A stretch of 64,000 bases of DNA from Paenibacillus sp. NEAU-GSW1 (GCF_009737085.1 NZ_WOVL01000012.1:110076-174075), one strand, 5' to 3'. Numbered from the stretch's first letter, positions 18,391-27,164 are shown. The notes: a model not told the origin generated them from the sequence alone. Translations and numbers: made by a program.

Positions 18391-18576
18391 TTATTCCGAA
18401 CGGTCGGAACGGCTGTCGCTGCGGGCGGTGCTATTCCGTTCCGTGTACGTCTCGGCTAGCCGCTCGCTTGCATCGGGCAGCTTCCTCTCTTGCAGCTCTT
18501 CCGTAAACAAGCCGAATTGGTCGTCGATATCTTTCTCCGTTACCAAGTCTTCAGAATGATTCTTATCCGTCATCAT
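18391..18576 (-). CDS. small hydrophilic protein, 61 residues
   Basis: A short, highly charged frame starts at ATG ATG (18576/18573) and ends 8 bp from the convergent AraC stop. It has no hydrophobic segment; the C terminus is Ser/Arg-rich and likely disordered. The best ribosome binding site, GGGAG at 18592-18596, is about 15 bases away, which is long. It is divergent from the pirin gene. I do not recognise a family, and coding status is moderate. Confidence 0.45.
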   Translation of the reverse strand: MMTDKNHSEDLVTEKDIDDQFGLFTEELQERKLPDASERLAETYTERNSTARSDSRSDRSE

Positions 18577-18690
18577 TGTCGCTTAATAACACTCCCTTCT
18601 GTAGTTCTATTATAATGACCTAATATGCGAATACTTACGAGCGAACGGGAAAGTTTGGTCACACTACTTTTTCTAGGAGGAATGTCTACG

Positions 18691-19392
18691 ATGATAAAGC
18701 ATTTTCCGGCACATGAACGCAACTCAGTCGATATGGGATGGCTGCGCAGCGCAAGAAGCTTCTCTTTTGGGGACTATTTTGACCAAGACAATTACGGCTT
18801 CGGCATCATGCGCGTGCTTAACGACGATGTTGTCGCTCCGGGCAAAGGCTTTGGCGCCCATCCGCACAGCGATATGGAGATTGTTACGATACCGCTTGCC
18901 GGCAGGCTGAAGCATGAAGACAATTTAGGCAATGCTGCGGTAACCGCTGCGGGCCAGGTGCAGAGAATGACGGCCGGAACGGGCATTATTCACGCGGAGT
19001 ACAACGATTCGGATACGGAAGAGGTGAGCTTCCTGCAGCTTTGGTTCATGCCTGGCGAGAAGGGGCTTGCGCCATCGTATGAAACGGCGAGTTATGACCC
19101 GGACAAGCTGACGAACGCGCTGGTGCCCATCGTGACGCCGGACGGTGCCGGCGAGACTGCAAGCATCCATCAGGATATGAAAATTTATCTCACGCGATTG
19201 GAGCCGGGGAAAAAGCTGTATCATCATCAGCCGGCAGGCCGCCGCGCTTTCGCAATGGTGCTGGAGGGCAGCGTGAAGCTGAATCATACGCAGATGGGTC
19301 CGAAAGATTCGGTGCGAGCCGAGTTCGAACCGGAATTTCTGTTTCGTACAGAGAGCGAGAGCGCATTTGTGTTATTTATCGATTTGCCTTAA
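18691..19392 (+). CDS. pirin family protein
   Basis: This 233-residue bicupin belongs to the pirin/YhhW family, some members of which are quercetinases and others redox-linked regulators. The metal-binding pattern is visible as HPHSDMEIV with a later His and Glu in GTGIIHAEYN. The family's opening HFPAHERNSVDMGWLRSARSFSFGDYFD is also clear. ATG 18691 is preferred because TAGGAGG ends 10 bases before it; ATG 18682 would leave one base. It is followed by a small gene after 15 bp, likely one operon. Confidence 0.93.
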   Translation: MIKHFPAHERNSVDMGWLRSARSFSFGDYFDQDNYGFGIMRVLNDDVVAPGKGFGAHPHSDMEIVTIPLAGRLKHEDNLGNAAVTAAGQVQRMTAGTGIIHAEYNDSDTEEVSFLQLWFMPGEKGLAPSYETASYDPDKLTNALVPIVTPDGAGETASIHQDMKIYLTRLEPGKKLYHHQPAGRRAFAMVLEGSVKLNHTQMGPKDSVRAEFEPEFLFRTESESAFVLFIDLP

Positions 19393-19407
19393 TAGGAGGT
19401 TTGTGAG

Positions 19408-19746
19408 ATGCATGAGCAACTGTTAATCAAGCACGCGGTTGGCGGCCGGACGTTTATTGATTCGGATCGCCAGCCGATTTCGTATACGGCGGAGCCTGAG
19501 GCCGAGAGCGGGCGCTGGGCGTTCGCGGTTACAGGAGCCCCGGAGCTGGAAGGCGGCGAGCTGCTGAAATGGAAAAGCGAGCTGAACGTATTTCTGTTTC
19601 GCAATTTTGAGGACGGTCAGCCTACGGTGAAAATATGGTTTTACGTGCAGGAGGATACGGTGAAATACGACCGTACGGAGCGGAGGCTCACTTTTGCAGC
19701 CAAGTCCAGCATTGCCTATGTGCCCCAGCAATTTGGATACATGTAG
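19408..19746 (+). CDS. conserved hypothetical protein, 112 residues
   Basis: This small soluble protein follows the pirin gene by 15 bp with its own GGAGGTTTGTGAG site, so it is probably co-transcribed. It alternates charged and hydrophobic residues in short strands, suggesting a beta-rich fold. No domain, signal or membrane span is recognised. Its link to pirin is only positional. Confidence 0.75.
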   Translation: MHEQLLIKHAVGGRTFIDSDRQPISYTAEPEAESGRWAFAVTGAPELEGGELLKWKSELNVFLFRNFEDGQPTVKIWFYVQEDTVKYDRTERRLTFAAKSSIAYVPQQFGYM

Positions 19747-19815
19747 CGACGGGCTCGACATTATGATGCAGTCAGGAGAAAGCTATGAAGCCGGGGCAGA
19801 AGAAAATCGAATCAT

Positions 19816-20391
19816 TTGCTAACATCGGCACTCAAACAGCCAACATCCGAGAAACTGACGGCGGGATTGGTTAAACCTCTGCATGCGGTGAAAGACAGGC
19901 AAATGGGTGAAGTCTTCATTGCTTACAACACTGCATTGTCCCACATTTTATTCGAGGAGTTCGAGAGCGCGGAGCGTGTAATGAGGAAGATTGATTGGGA
20001 GCGGAAAATCCCGATGTATCAAGCTGCTGTTTCTTTAAATATTCGAGCTTTCATTCATTATTATCATACCGGAGATTGCCATGAAGGGCTGTCTTTAATG
20101 AGAAAAGCAAAGGCTCTGGCAACTGTATCCGGTTCCTTCCCTGGAAGCAAGCAAGCCGAGATGACGTATGAGGCATATATTGCAATTGGCCAACTCTTGA
20201 CAGGGTTTCGCAATGATGAAGTTGTCGCTGCGCTAGAAAAGAAATTTGATCAACTCCCCATTTTGCCGAAGCTGTTTATTGCGAGCGGGTTGAGAAGTGA
20301 ATATAAGAGAAGCGGCCAAGTCGACAAGCTTCTGGAGAAAGAGGCGTTTCTGAGAAGCAATGCGCCTTATTGCAAATTACTGTTGAAGTAA
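19816..20391 (+). CDS. hypothetical helical-repeat protein, possibly frameshifted
   Basis: The frame encodes up to 191 residues of helix-rich, TPR-like sequence with paired helices. Its base composition is more AT-rich than its neighbours. The N terminus is doubtful: TTG 19816 has no ribosome binding site, while a good CAGGAGA at 19773-19779 serves an ATG at 19785 in another frame, which runs only 29 codons before a stop at 19872-19874. A single-base shift between about 19820 and 19870 would join the two into one gene of about 200 residues. It may be a frameshifted gene, or it may start further in, for example at ATG 19903. The function is unknown. Confidence 0.6.
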   Translation: MLTSALKQPTSEKLTAGLVKPLHAVKDRQMGEVFIAYNTALSHILFEEFESAERVMRKIDWERKIPMYQAAVSLNIRAFIHYYHTGDCHEGLSLMRKAKALATVSGSFPGSKQAEMTYEAYIAIGQLLTGFRNDEVVAALEKKFDQLPILPKLFIASGLRSEYKRSGQVDKLLEKEAFLRSNAPYCKLLLK

Positions 20392-20526
20392 TTGAAGCGG
20401 CGGCGGGGCATTTTTAATTTGCGGAAAAAAAGTTTTTTTGGGATGAATGGAATTTTTTAAAAAAGAAACGATAAAATAGTCAGTCGGGATATAGAGAAAG
20501 CGAATCATTGGAAGGAGGCTGTACGC

Positions 20527-20757
20527 ATGTATAACCGTAAAAAGATTCAAGAGGAAATTCCGGAGGTCAGCACAAAAATATGGTCTTGCGAAAACGATGA
20601 TTGCAACGGTTGGATGCGCGAAAATTTTACGTTTGACTCGTCTCCGACATGCTTGCTGTGCAACTCGCCAATGACGATTGGCGAGCGCATGCTGCCGCAA
20701 ATCGTGAATACGAATGACATTATGAAGCTGAAAGCTGTAGCGGCGACGGCTGAGTAG
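20527..20757 (+). CDS. ydjO: cold-inducible YdjO-type zinc-ribbon protein
   Basis: This 76-residue protein matches the YdjO family of Bacillus, described as cold-inducible. It has two CxxC-like pairs, CENDDC near residue 21 and CLLC near 42, which should bind one zinc, and the family segment WSCENDDCNGWMRENF. The biochemical role of YdjO is not known. A strong AAGGAGG precedes the ATG, and a clear terminator follows 17 bp after the stop, so it is monocistronic. Confidence 0.9.
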   Translation: MYNRKKIQEEIPEVSTKIWSCENDDCNGWMRENFTFDSSPTCLLCNSPMTIGERMLPQIVNTNDIMKLKAVAATAE

Positions 20758-20773
20758 AGCGTTCGGCATTCGG

Positions 20774-20810
20774 AAGGATGTCCCTTGCAAGCAGGGGGAC
20801 ATCCTTTTGT
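20774..20810 (+). terminator. intrinsic terminator of ydjO
   Basis: AAGGATGTCCC (20774-20784) pairs with GGGACATCCTT (20796-20806), followed by TTTTGTTTTG. Confidence 0.85.
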
Positions 20811-20881
20811 TTTGTCTCAAAATGGCGAACATATGTGTGGTATACTGATCCTGATAGGGAATGATATCGGGGGTAGCTGGT

Positions 20882-23320
20882 ATGGCGGATGCGGGCTCGA
20901 ACGCGGCAGAGGGCGCTTTACATATTGCGGTGCGGCCGTTAGTGGAATATGTGTATCGATCCGGGAGCATTGAATCGGGCTTTCAGACGGCCGATGCGAT
21001 GGCGGAAGGGACAAAGATTCATCAGAAGGTGCAGCAAAGCTACAGTGAACGCGATCTGAAGGAAGTATACTTGAAAGCTCGAATCGGCAACGGTGAGCTT
21101 GTGTTCGAGATTGACGGCCGCTGTGACGGTTTGCTGATCGGTGAAGACGGCAGCGTGACGATTGATGAGATCAAGTCCACTCGCATGGATTTGGCGAAGC
21201 TGTCGGAGGGGCTGCCGGTTCATTGGGGGCAAGCATGTTGTTACGCCTACATGTACGCCTCGGAAAACGGACTGTCTGAGATCGGCGTACAGCTTACGTA
21301 CGTGTCGGTCGAACGCGACGAGCGCAAGCGGCTGAAGCGATTGATGGCGTTTGAGGAGCTGCAGGCGATGGTCGAGGGCTTTGTGCGCGACTACGCGCCT
21401 TACGCGCGGATGCAGCTCCGGCATGCCGCTGAACGCGGCGGCAGCATAACGGAGCTGCCGTTTCCGTTTGCGTCCTATCGGAGCGGGCAAAGGAAGCTGG
21501 CTGGCGCCGTATACCGGACGATCGAGGAGGGCGCCAATCTGTTTGCGAAGGCGCCGACCGGCATCGGCAAAACGATCTCGACGACTTTTCCCGCTATTAA
21601 GGCGATGGGCACGGGCGCTCTGGACCGCATCTTCTATTTGACGGCGCGTACGACGACGCGTCTGGCAGCCGAAGAAGCGTTTGCGCGGATGGCGGCCAAA
21701 GGGCTGCGCATTCATACGGTCACGCTGACGGCGAAAGCGAGCATTTGCTTTCAAGAGGAGGTTCGTTGCGACAAGCGGCTCTGCGAATATGCGGATGGAC
21801 ATTATGACCGTATTAACGGCGCTGTGCTGGATCTCCTCAGCGAAGAGTCGCTCATGACCCGGGAGGTTGTGGAACGGTATGCTCGCAAGCACCGGGTATG
21901 CCCATTTGAGCTTTCGCTTGATGCAGCGTATGGTTCAGATATTGTCATATGCGACTATAATTATGTTTTTGATCCGCGAGTTTCGCTCAAGCGGCTGTCC
22001 GGCGAGCAGAGGAAGCGGTCGGCGCTGTTGATCGACGAGGCGCACCAGCTGGTCGACCGGTCGAGAGAGATGTTTTCCGCAGAGCTGGAGAAGTTGGATT
22101 TTCTGTTGCTGCAGCGACTGTTGAAGCCGTTGTGGCCGGAGGGTTATGCTGCGGCGAAAGCGATAAATGATTATTTTATCGCGTTGCGCAAATCGCTAGA
22201 CGGGGAACGGGAGCGCGTTGACAAGGAGCTGCCGGAAGCGTTGATTGGCTTGCTGGAGAGGTTTGCCGGACTTGCGGAAGGCTGGCTTGGCGGAAGGCGG
22301 CTGCGGACAGAGCTGAGCGGCGGAGGGGTGCCGGGTGCGGGCGGTTCGAATTCAGATGCGGCTGAACATGGTTTGGCTGCGGATGCTGATGCGGGTTCGG
22401 AAATGGAATTGGAAGCGCTGCTGCTGGACGTATACTTCGCGTCGCAAGCCTTTCTTCGTTCGGCGAAGCTGTATGATGAGCGGTTTCTGACATATACGGA
22501 GGTTAGGGGCAATGACGTTCGGTTAAAGCTGTACTGCCTCGATCCTTCGCATTTGCTGCGGCAAACCGGCAAGAGCTACCGCTCGCAAATTTATTTTTCT
22601 GCGACGCTTTCCCCGGGCGCTTACTACATGGACATGCTCGGCGCATTGGAGGAGGACTATACGGTGGCTGTGCCGTCTCCTTTCTCTCGCGAGCAGCTGG
22701 ACGTTCAGGTTGTGCCGCTCTCTACCCGCTATCGGGACCGGGAACGATCGAAAGCGCCGATCGCCCGGCTGCTTGCGCGGCTTGCGGCGGAACGGGCGGG
22801 CAATTATCTCGTCTTTTTTCCGTCCTATGCTTATATGAATGAATGCTATGAGGCGTTGATGGCCGAGCTGAATGGCGGCGGCGACTTACAGCTGGTTGAT
22901 GTGCAGCTCCAGCTTCCGGAAATGCCGGAAGAGGAGCGGGAGCGGTACCTGGCCGCATTTCAAGCGGGACGCGATCGGTCGCTGATCGGTTTCGCTGTGA
23001 TGGGCGGTATTTTTTCCGAAGGCATCGATCTGGTTGGCGAACGCCTGACTGGCGTTGTCGTTGTTGGTGTGGGACTGCCGCAAATCGGGGCGGAGCGGGA
23101 TATCATCAAAAACTATTTTGATGATACGGGGAAGGACGGGTACCGCTATGCGTATGTATACCCGGGTATGAACAAAGTGCTTCAAGCAGGCGGGCGGCTT
23201 ATTCGCTCCGAGTCGGATCGAGGCGTGCTGGTGCTGGTCGATGATCGGTATTTGCAGATGGAATATTCGCGGTTGCTTCCTGAGGAGTGGCTGCCTTACG
23301 AGGTGGTACGCCCTTTCTGA
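20882..23320 (+). CDS. Rad3/DinG-type DNA helicase with PD-(D/E)XK domain
   Basis: This protein of about 812 residues joins a nuclease-like domain to an XPD/DinG helicase. The first 190 residues carry a Cas4/RecB-like core: GRCDGLLIGEDGSVTIDEIKST gives the D...DEIKS pattern of PD-(D/E)XK enzymes. The helicase follows: Walker A KAPTGIGKT, four cysteines (CFQEEVRCDKRLC and later VCPFE) for an Fe-S cluster, DEAH in LLIDEAHQL, and the C-terminal GGIFSEGIDL and QAGGRLIRSESD motifs. Unlike Cas4, no cysteine ligands flank the nuclease motif. ATG 20882 is chosen because CGGGGG lies 8 bases upstream; 20861 is possible. It probably acts in DNA repair. It stands alone. Confidence 0.9.
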   Translation: MADAGSNAAEGALHIAVRPLVEYVYRSGSIESGFQTADAMAEGTKIHQKVQQSYSERDLKEVYLKARIGNGELVFEIDGRCDGLLIGEDGSVTIDEIKSTRMDLAKLSEGLPVHWGQACCYAYMYASENGLSEIGVQLTYVSVERDERKRLKRLMAFEELQAMVEGFVRDYAPYARMQLRHAAERGGSITELPFPFASYRSGQRKLAGAVYRTIEEGANLFAKAPTGIGKTISTTFPAIKAMGTGALDRIFYLTARTTTRLAAEEAFARMAAKGLRIHTVTLTAKASICFQEEVRCDKRLCEYADGHYDRINGAVLDLLSEESLMTREVVERYARKHRVCPFELSLDAAYGSDIVICDYNYVFDPRVSLKRLSGEQRKRSALLIDEAHQLVDRSREMFSAELEKLDFLLLQRLLKPLWPEGYAAAKAINDYFIALRKSLDGERERVDKELPEALIGLLERFAGLAEGWLGGRRLRTELSGGGVPGAGGSNSDAAEHGLAADADAGSEMELEALLLDVYFASQAFLRSAKLYDERFLTYTEVRGNDVRLKLYCLDPSHLLRQTGKSYRSQIYFSATLSPGAYYMDMLGALEEDYTVAVPSPFSREQLDVQVVPLSTRYRDRERSKAPIARLLARLAAERAGNYLVFFPSYAYMNECYEALMAELNGGGDLQLVDVQLQLPEMPEEERERYLAAFQAGRDRSLIGFAVMGGIFSEGIDLVGERLTGVVVVGVGLPQIGAERDIIKNYFDDTGKDGYRYAYVYPGMNKVLQAGGRLIRSESDRGVLVLVDDRYLQMEYSRLLPEEWLPYEVVRPF

Positions 23321-23437
23321 TCCTGGCAATCCGATCTCTTGGCGCGCTTTGTCGGGGAGGATATACAGGTATGCGGACGCTCGGCCAGTTGCTCTTTATA
23401 ATTGTTACAACTTTAGAGCGCGTTTGGGGTGACGAAG

Positions 23438-24658
23438 ATGAAAGTCGTTAATGAGGGGATGAAGGCAGAGGAGAAGTTTGCGCCGGGCGCCCGGTTGTGG
23501 ATGGCTTTGCTGTTAGGGTGTCTGGCCGCATTCGCGCCATTATCGATTGATATGTATTTGCCTGCTCTGCCGCAACTGGCGGACGACTTCCATGCCGGAG
23601 CCTCGTTGTCCCAGTTAAGCTTGACTGCGTGCTTGCTAGGCATTTCCATCGGTCAGCTTGTTATCGGGCCGCTTAGCGATGTTTACGGGCGCAGAAACCC
23701 GCTGCTTATCGGCCTTGTGGTGTATGCGGCGGTGTCTGTTTTGTGCGTATTGGCTCCTTCAATTGAAACGTTTGTGCTGCTCCGTTTCATCCAAGGCTTC
23801 GGCGGCGCTGCCGGTATCGTTATCTCCCGAGCCATTGTCCGCGATCTGTATGAAGGGGCGGAAATGACGAAGTTTTACTCTTTGCTGATGCTTGTGAACG
23901 GTGTAGCTCCAATTGCGGCGCCGATAGCAGGCGGTCAAATACTGGGATGGACGTCATGGCGCGGCGTATTTATCGTGCTTGCAGCCATAGGCGCGCTCAT
24001 GCTGCTGTCCGTTTGGCTGGGGCTTAAGGAGACGCTTGGCGAGAAAAACCGCTTGAAGGGCGGTCTCGGCAATACGCTGCGGACGTTTCGCGGTCTGCTG
24101 AAAGATCGGGTATTTATGGGCTATGCGCTGTCGCAAGGGCTCGTCGTCGCCGGCATGTTTGCTTACATTTCCGGCTCCCCGTTTGTGCTGCAACAGATTT
24201 TTGGGCTGTCGGCGCAAATGTACAGCATATGCTTTGCGATTAATGGTCTCGGCATCATTATCGCGAGTCAGTTAGCCGGCCGTTTGGCAGGCAGGGTCAG
24301 CGCAACTCGGATGCTGATGACCGGGCTTGGCATGGCGTCGCTTGGCGGCATTGCGTTGCTGGCGTTGACGATTGCCGAGGCGGGCTTGTTCGGCGTGCTC
24401 GTTCCGCTCTTCGTTATCGTCTCGAGCGTCGGCGTGGTACAGACTGCAAGCTTCTCGCTCGCCATGCAAAACCAGGGCAATTTGGCCGGCAGCGCCTCGG
24501 CGCTAATCGGCCTGCTGTCTTTCGTTTTCGGCGGCTTCATGGCGCCGCTCGTCGGCCTTGGCGGCAGCGGCGCGGCGCTGCCGATGGCGATTGTTATCGC
24601 CGCGGTTAACTGCGCGGCGGTGCTCTGCTACGCGCTGCTTGTGCGGCGCGCGGGTTGA
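23438..24658 (+). CDS. MFS multidrug transporter, Bcr/CflA family
   Basis: This 406-residue proton-driven exporter has 12 predicted membrane spans. The Bcr/CflA hallmark SIDMYLPALPQLADDF lies in the first span, and the MFS loop motif GPLSDVYGRRNPLL follows span 2. FIQGFGGAAGIVISRAIVRDLY is the drug-antiporter motif in span 4-5. ATG 23438 follows GGGGTGA. Substrates in this family include bicyclomycin, chloramphenicol and cysteine; the actual substrate cannot be read. It follows the helicase by 118 bp, with the palindrome arrays immediately downstream. Confidence 0.92.
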   Translation: MKVVNEGMKAEEKFAPGARLWMALLLGCLAAFAPLSIDMYLPALPQLADDFHAGASLSQLSLTACLLGISIGQLVIGPLSDVYGRRNPLLIGLVVYAAVSVLCVLAPSIETFVLLRFIQGFGGAAGIVISRAIVRDLYEGAEMTKFYSLLMLVNGVAPIAAPIAGGQILGWTSWRGVFIVLAAIGALMLLSVWLGLKETLGEKNRLKGGLGNTLRTFRGLLKDRVFMGYALSQGLVVAGMFAYISGSPFVLQQIFGLSAQMYSICFAINGLGIIIASQLAGRLAGRVSATRMLMTGLGMASLGGIALLALTIAEAGLFGVLVPLFVIVSSVGVVQTASFSLAMQNQGNLAGSASALIGLLSFVFGGFMAPLVGLGGSGAALPMAIVIAAVNCAAVLCYALLVRRAG

Positions 24659-24712
24659 TGCGGCTGCGTTGCGCCGGGTGGCGGCTCGTTGCAATGCAGC
24701 CGCCAGCGGCGC

Positions 24713-25046
24713 GGAGTTCTAACGGCCTCTGGATCCGTTAGGACTCCGCTATAGCTCGAGCGGAACGCGTGTAACGGCTTGCGGTTCCGTTAGAGAGGAT
24801 GCTGAGGCTGCGGAGCACTCCAAAAAGCTGCTCTCGCTGGAGTCTAACGGCCTCTGGATCCGTTAGGACTCCGCTACAGCTCGAGCGGAACGCGTGTAAC
24901 GGCTTGCGATTCCGTTAGAGGGGGTGCTGAGGCTGCGGAGCACTCCAAAAAGCTGCTCTCGCTGGAGTTCTAACGGCCTCTGGATCCGTTAGGACTCCAT
25001 ATAGCTCGAGCGGAACGCGTGTAACGGCTTGCGGTTCCGTTAGAGA
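24713..25046. repeat. array of six TAACGG palindromes, 52/73 spacing
   Basis: Three units of about 125 bp each hold two palindromes, TAACGG-N9-CCGTTA, starting at 24720, 24772, 24845, 24897, 24971 and 25022. The spacings are 52, 73, 52, 74 and 51 bp. The centres differ within a unit (CCTCTGGAT against CTTGCGGTT). The rest of the unit is also nearly identical, so it has spread by tandem duplication. Confidence 0.9.
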
Positions 25047-25080
25047 GGATGCCGAGATGGCGTCGGTACTGCGATCAACA

Positions 25081-25270
25081 AGAATAAGACCCTGGGTCTT
25101 GTTTGAGTACAACGGGCATGGTCTGGTGCGGATAAGACCTGCCGGAGTCTTATTCCGTCGTGGCACCTGCGCTGCAACTGTCGATCAACATGAATAAGAC
25201 CCATAGAGGGTCTTATCGCGAACAAATTGCGTCTCACGGTACGAATAGGACCCAGCAAGGGTCTTATTCA
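25081..25270. repeat. array of four TAAGACC palindromes, 48/62/51 spacing
   Basis: Palindromes with arms TAAGACC(C) and (G)GGTCTTA start at 25085, 25133, 25195 and 25246. The first has a centre three bases shorter, which accounts for its 48-bp interval. The third reads TAAGACCC-N5-GGGTCTTA. Sequence between palindromes is unrelated from gap to gap. The block lies next to the TAACGG array with no gene between. Confidence 0.85.
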
Positions 25271-25334
25271 CCTGTACGACGCAATGTGGCTGCCCGATCA
25301 GCGGCCTCGGCCCCTGCGCGCCAACCCCCGCCTC

Positions 25335-25378
25335 CATAAAAAAAGTCCGCCTTCCTAGTCGGAAAGGCGGGCTCTCAT
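25335..25378 (-). terminator. terminator of the trpD-like gene
   Basis: GTCCGCCTT (25345-25353) pairs with AGGCGGGC (25364-25371), allowing one G-T pair, and AAAAAAA on the left supplies the minus-strand T tract. It abuts the stop codon of the minus-strand gene. Confidence 0.8.
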
Positions 25379-26440
25379 TTATCGCGATACAGGCAATTTC
25401 GGGATGCCGGCGTCTTCGCCGAGCATCGCGCCGCGCCATTTGCGGTACAGCTCCCATGGGGCGCCGCTCTCAAGCAGCGATTTGCAAGTGTACAACGCTT
25501 CTTCGACCGATGAAGCGCGTTCCGCAAGGCGGAGTCGCACAGCAGCGTTCAGCAGCACTTGGTTTACAAAGCTGAGATGCGCTTCACCGCGAAGCGTTTC
25601 CTCGGTTACGCGCATTTGCTCGGCTGCGGTCCACACGATGCCTTCCGGCAGCGGCGTTTCCAGACCGAACGTGTCAGGGTCAATGACATGCAGCCGGGCG
25701 TCGCCGTTCTCGACTATATAGGTGCGAGTCGGCCGGTCGATAAATAGGTCTTCCGAACCTTCGGAGCCCTGTACGATTAACGCATTATTGTAGCCAAGCT
25801 GCAAGAACAGCTTGCTCATGCGATCGAATACGGTATTGTGATATACGCCAAATACTAAATATGGAGAATGCGAGAAGTCGATCAGCTTCTCTGCCGTATT
25901 GAGCACCGTCCGCATATCGAGCTCGACGCGGATTGAGCGAAGTTCTTTCAACGGCGGACACCATTGTTCCGTTGGCACATAGAGCACGCCAGTCTCGGCG
26001 GAGATCTGAGCCGCGCGTTCATGTGTCAATGCGTCTCCGTCAATGCCGACAACGGCTAGCATATCGTGCAGCGTGACGCCCCATTTCGGCGGCAGCGGCG
26101 ACGTGCCGTGGAGCGTGACTGGCAAGCCGGCGGAGGCGAGCAGGAAGGAGGTGGCGAAGGTTGCGAAAAAAGATTTTTTTCGCCCGTCGTAAGGTCCTGC
26201 GCAATCAATCCCTTTCTGAATCGGTGCGCGGTAAGCCTTGCTTCGGCATACATTTACGAAAGCCTCGAGCTCCTCGACGCTTTCCATTTTAATCCGTTCC
26301 GCAACGAAAAAGGCGCCGATTTGCGCAGGGGTCGCTTTGTTATTGATGATCCAGTCGGCTGCTTCGAGCGCTTCCTCGTAGCTTAAGTCTCTCGCGCCTC
26401 GCTTGCCGCGGCCGACTTCTTTTAATAGTTTAGTGAACAT
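25379..26440 (-). CDS. anthranilate phosphoribosyltransferase-like protein
   Basis: This 353-residue protein has the nucleoside phosphorylase-like fold of TrpD: a helical N-terminal domain (about 1-70, with SYEEALEAADWIINNKATPAQIGAFF) and a glycosyltransferase family 3 domain. The canonical TrpD glycine loop is replaced by DGRKKSFFATFATSFLLASAGLPVTLHG, so it is a divergent TrpD2/YbiB-type protein rather than the tryptophan enzyme. No other trp gene is near. It lies 13 bp after the ANTAR regulator gene in the same direction and divergent from nasDEF, hinting at a nitrogen-linked job. ATG 26440 follows AGGGGGA. Confidence 0.82.
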   Translation of the reverse strand: MFTKLLKEVGRGKRGARDLSYEEALEAADWIINNKATPAQIGAFFVAERIKMESVEELEAFVNVCRSKAYRAPIQKGIDCAGPYDGRKKSFFATFATSFLLASAGLPVTLHGTSPLPPKWGVTLHDMLAVVGIDGDALTHERAAQISAETGVLYVPTEQWCPPLKELRSIRVELDMRTVLNTAEKLIDFSHSPYLVFGVYHNTVFDRMSKLFLQLGYNNALIVQGSEGSEDLFIDRPTRTYIVENGDARLHVIDPDTFGLETPLPEGIVWTAAEQMRVTEETLRGEAHLSFVNQVLLNAAVRLRLAERASSVEEALYTCKSLLESGAPWELYRKWRGAMLGEDAGIPKLPVSR

Positions 26441-26453
26441 TGCGAAGTCCCCC

Positions 26454-27053
26454 TTATTTTTGCTCTTGAAGAAGCTGATAGACTTTAACGATCGAGGTCG
26501 CAACGTCGACCATTCGTTTCCGTTCGTTCATCGCCTGCTTACGCAGCAGGTCGTAGGCTTCCGCTTCGGATACATTTTTTATTTTACATAAAATGCCCTT
26601 TGCCATGTCGATCCATTTGCGTTCTTCCAAACGGCTTTCAAGCTGCTTTCTTTCATTAATCCATTGCTGGCGCTCGAACGATTGTTTGGCGCCGAAGTGG
26701 AGCGCCCAATGAATTTCTTGCTCGCTCATCGACGGTGTCAGAATGCCGTCTATTAATACATCATCCTCGCAAAAAGCGGCTGACGATCCGGCGGAGGCAG
26801 CGCCGCACCACCATAAGAGCGGAACTCGCTTCCATTGCATGAGCGCTTTTCCCCATTGTTTCACTTCGTTTAATGGAAGGTTCAATACGATCGCATCGGC
26901 CTCGCCGATTTGCTGTTTGGCGCGCTCTTCAGAAGAAGCCTTCATCATATGATAGCCATTTCCGCTAAGTATAGTTTCGGGGAGCGGCTGCATGGAAGCG
27001 GCAGTTTGTTTCGGCCCAGCCGTCAGGTTGGAGATGACTAATAATGAACGCAT
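26454..27053 (-). CDS. ANTAR-domain antitermination regulator
   Basis: This 199-residue protein has an N-terminal receiver-like region that appears degenerate (no clear phospho-acceptor aspartate context), a coiled coil around 115-145, and a C-terminal ANTAR domain (about 140-195, with AKGILCKIKNVSEAEAYDLLRKQAM). ANTAR proteins bind paired RNA hairpins with six-base loops carrying A1 and G4 and so prevent termination. Just such a pair lies in the leader of the divergent nasD. ATG 27053 follows GGAAGGGAG. A TnrA/GlnR-type box sits 50 bp upstream. It is most likely the nitrate/nitrite-responsive control protein of the operon. Confidence 0.9.
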   Translation of the reverse strand: MRSLLVISNLTAGPKQTAASMQPLPETILSGNGYHMMKASSEERAKQQIGEADAIVLNLPLNEVKQWGKALMQWKRVPLLWWCGAASAGSSAAFCEDDVLIDGILTPSMSEQEIHWALHFGAKQSFERQQWINERKQLESRLEERKWIDMAKGILCKIKNVSEAEAYDLLRKQAMNERKRMVDVATSIVKVYQLLQEQK

Positions 27054-27103
27054 AATGAAGAGCTCCCTTCCTTTCGCTTTTCCACGGTCAAATGTTGCTT
27101 CTA

Positions 27104-27120
27104 TGTCAATATATATAACA
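27104..27120. promoter_or_regulatory. TnrA/GlnR-type box, ANTAR-gene side
   Basis: TGTCAATATATATAACA fits the TGTNA-N7-TNACA consensus at every fixed position, with an AT-only centre. It lies 51 bp before the ANTAR start codon. TnrA or GlnR control is inferred from the motif. Confidence 0.7.
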
Positions 27121-27164
27121 CAATAACCGTAGTTATGTCGATAACCTGACGTCATCATTTTTTA

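Noticed and set aside
20939..21892. A 317-codon minus-strand frame inside the helicase gene
   Set aside because: Arg/His-rich shadow of the helicase reading frame with no motif or ribosome site.
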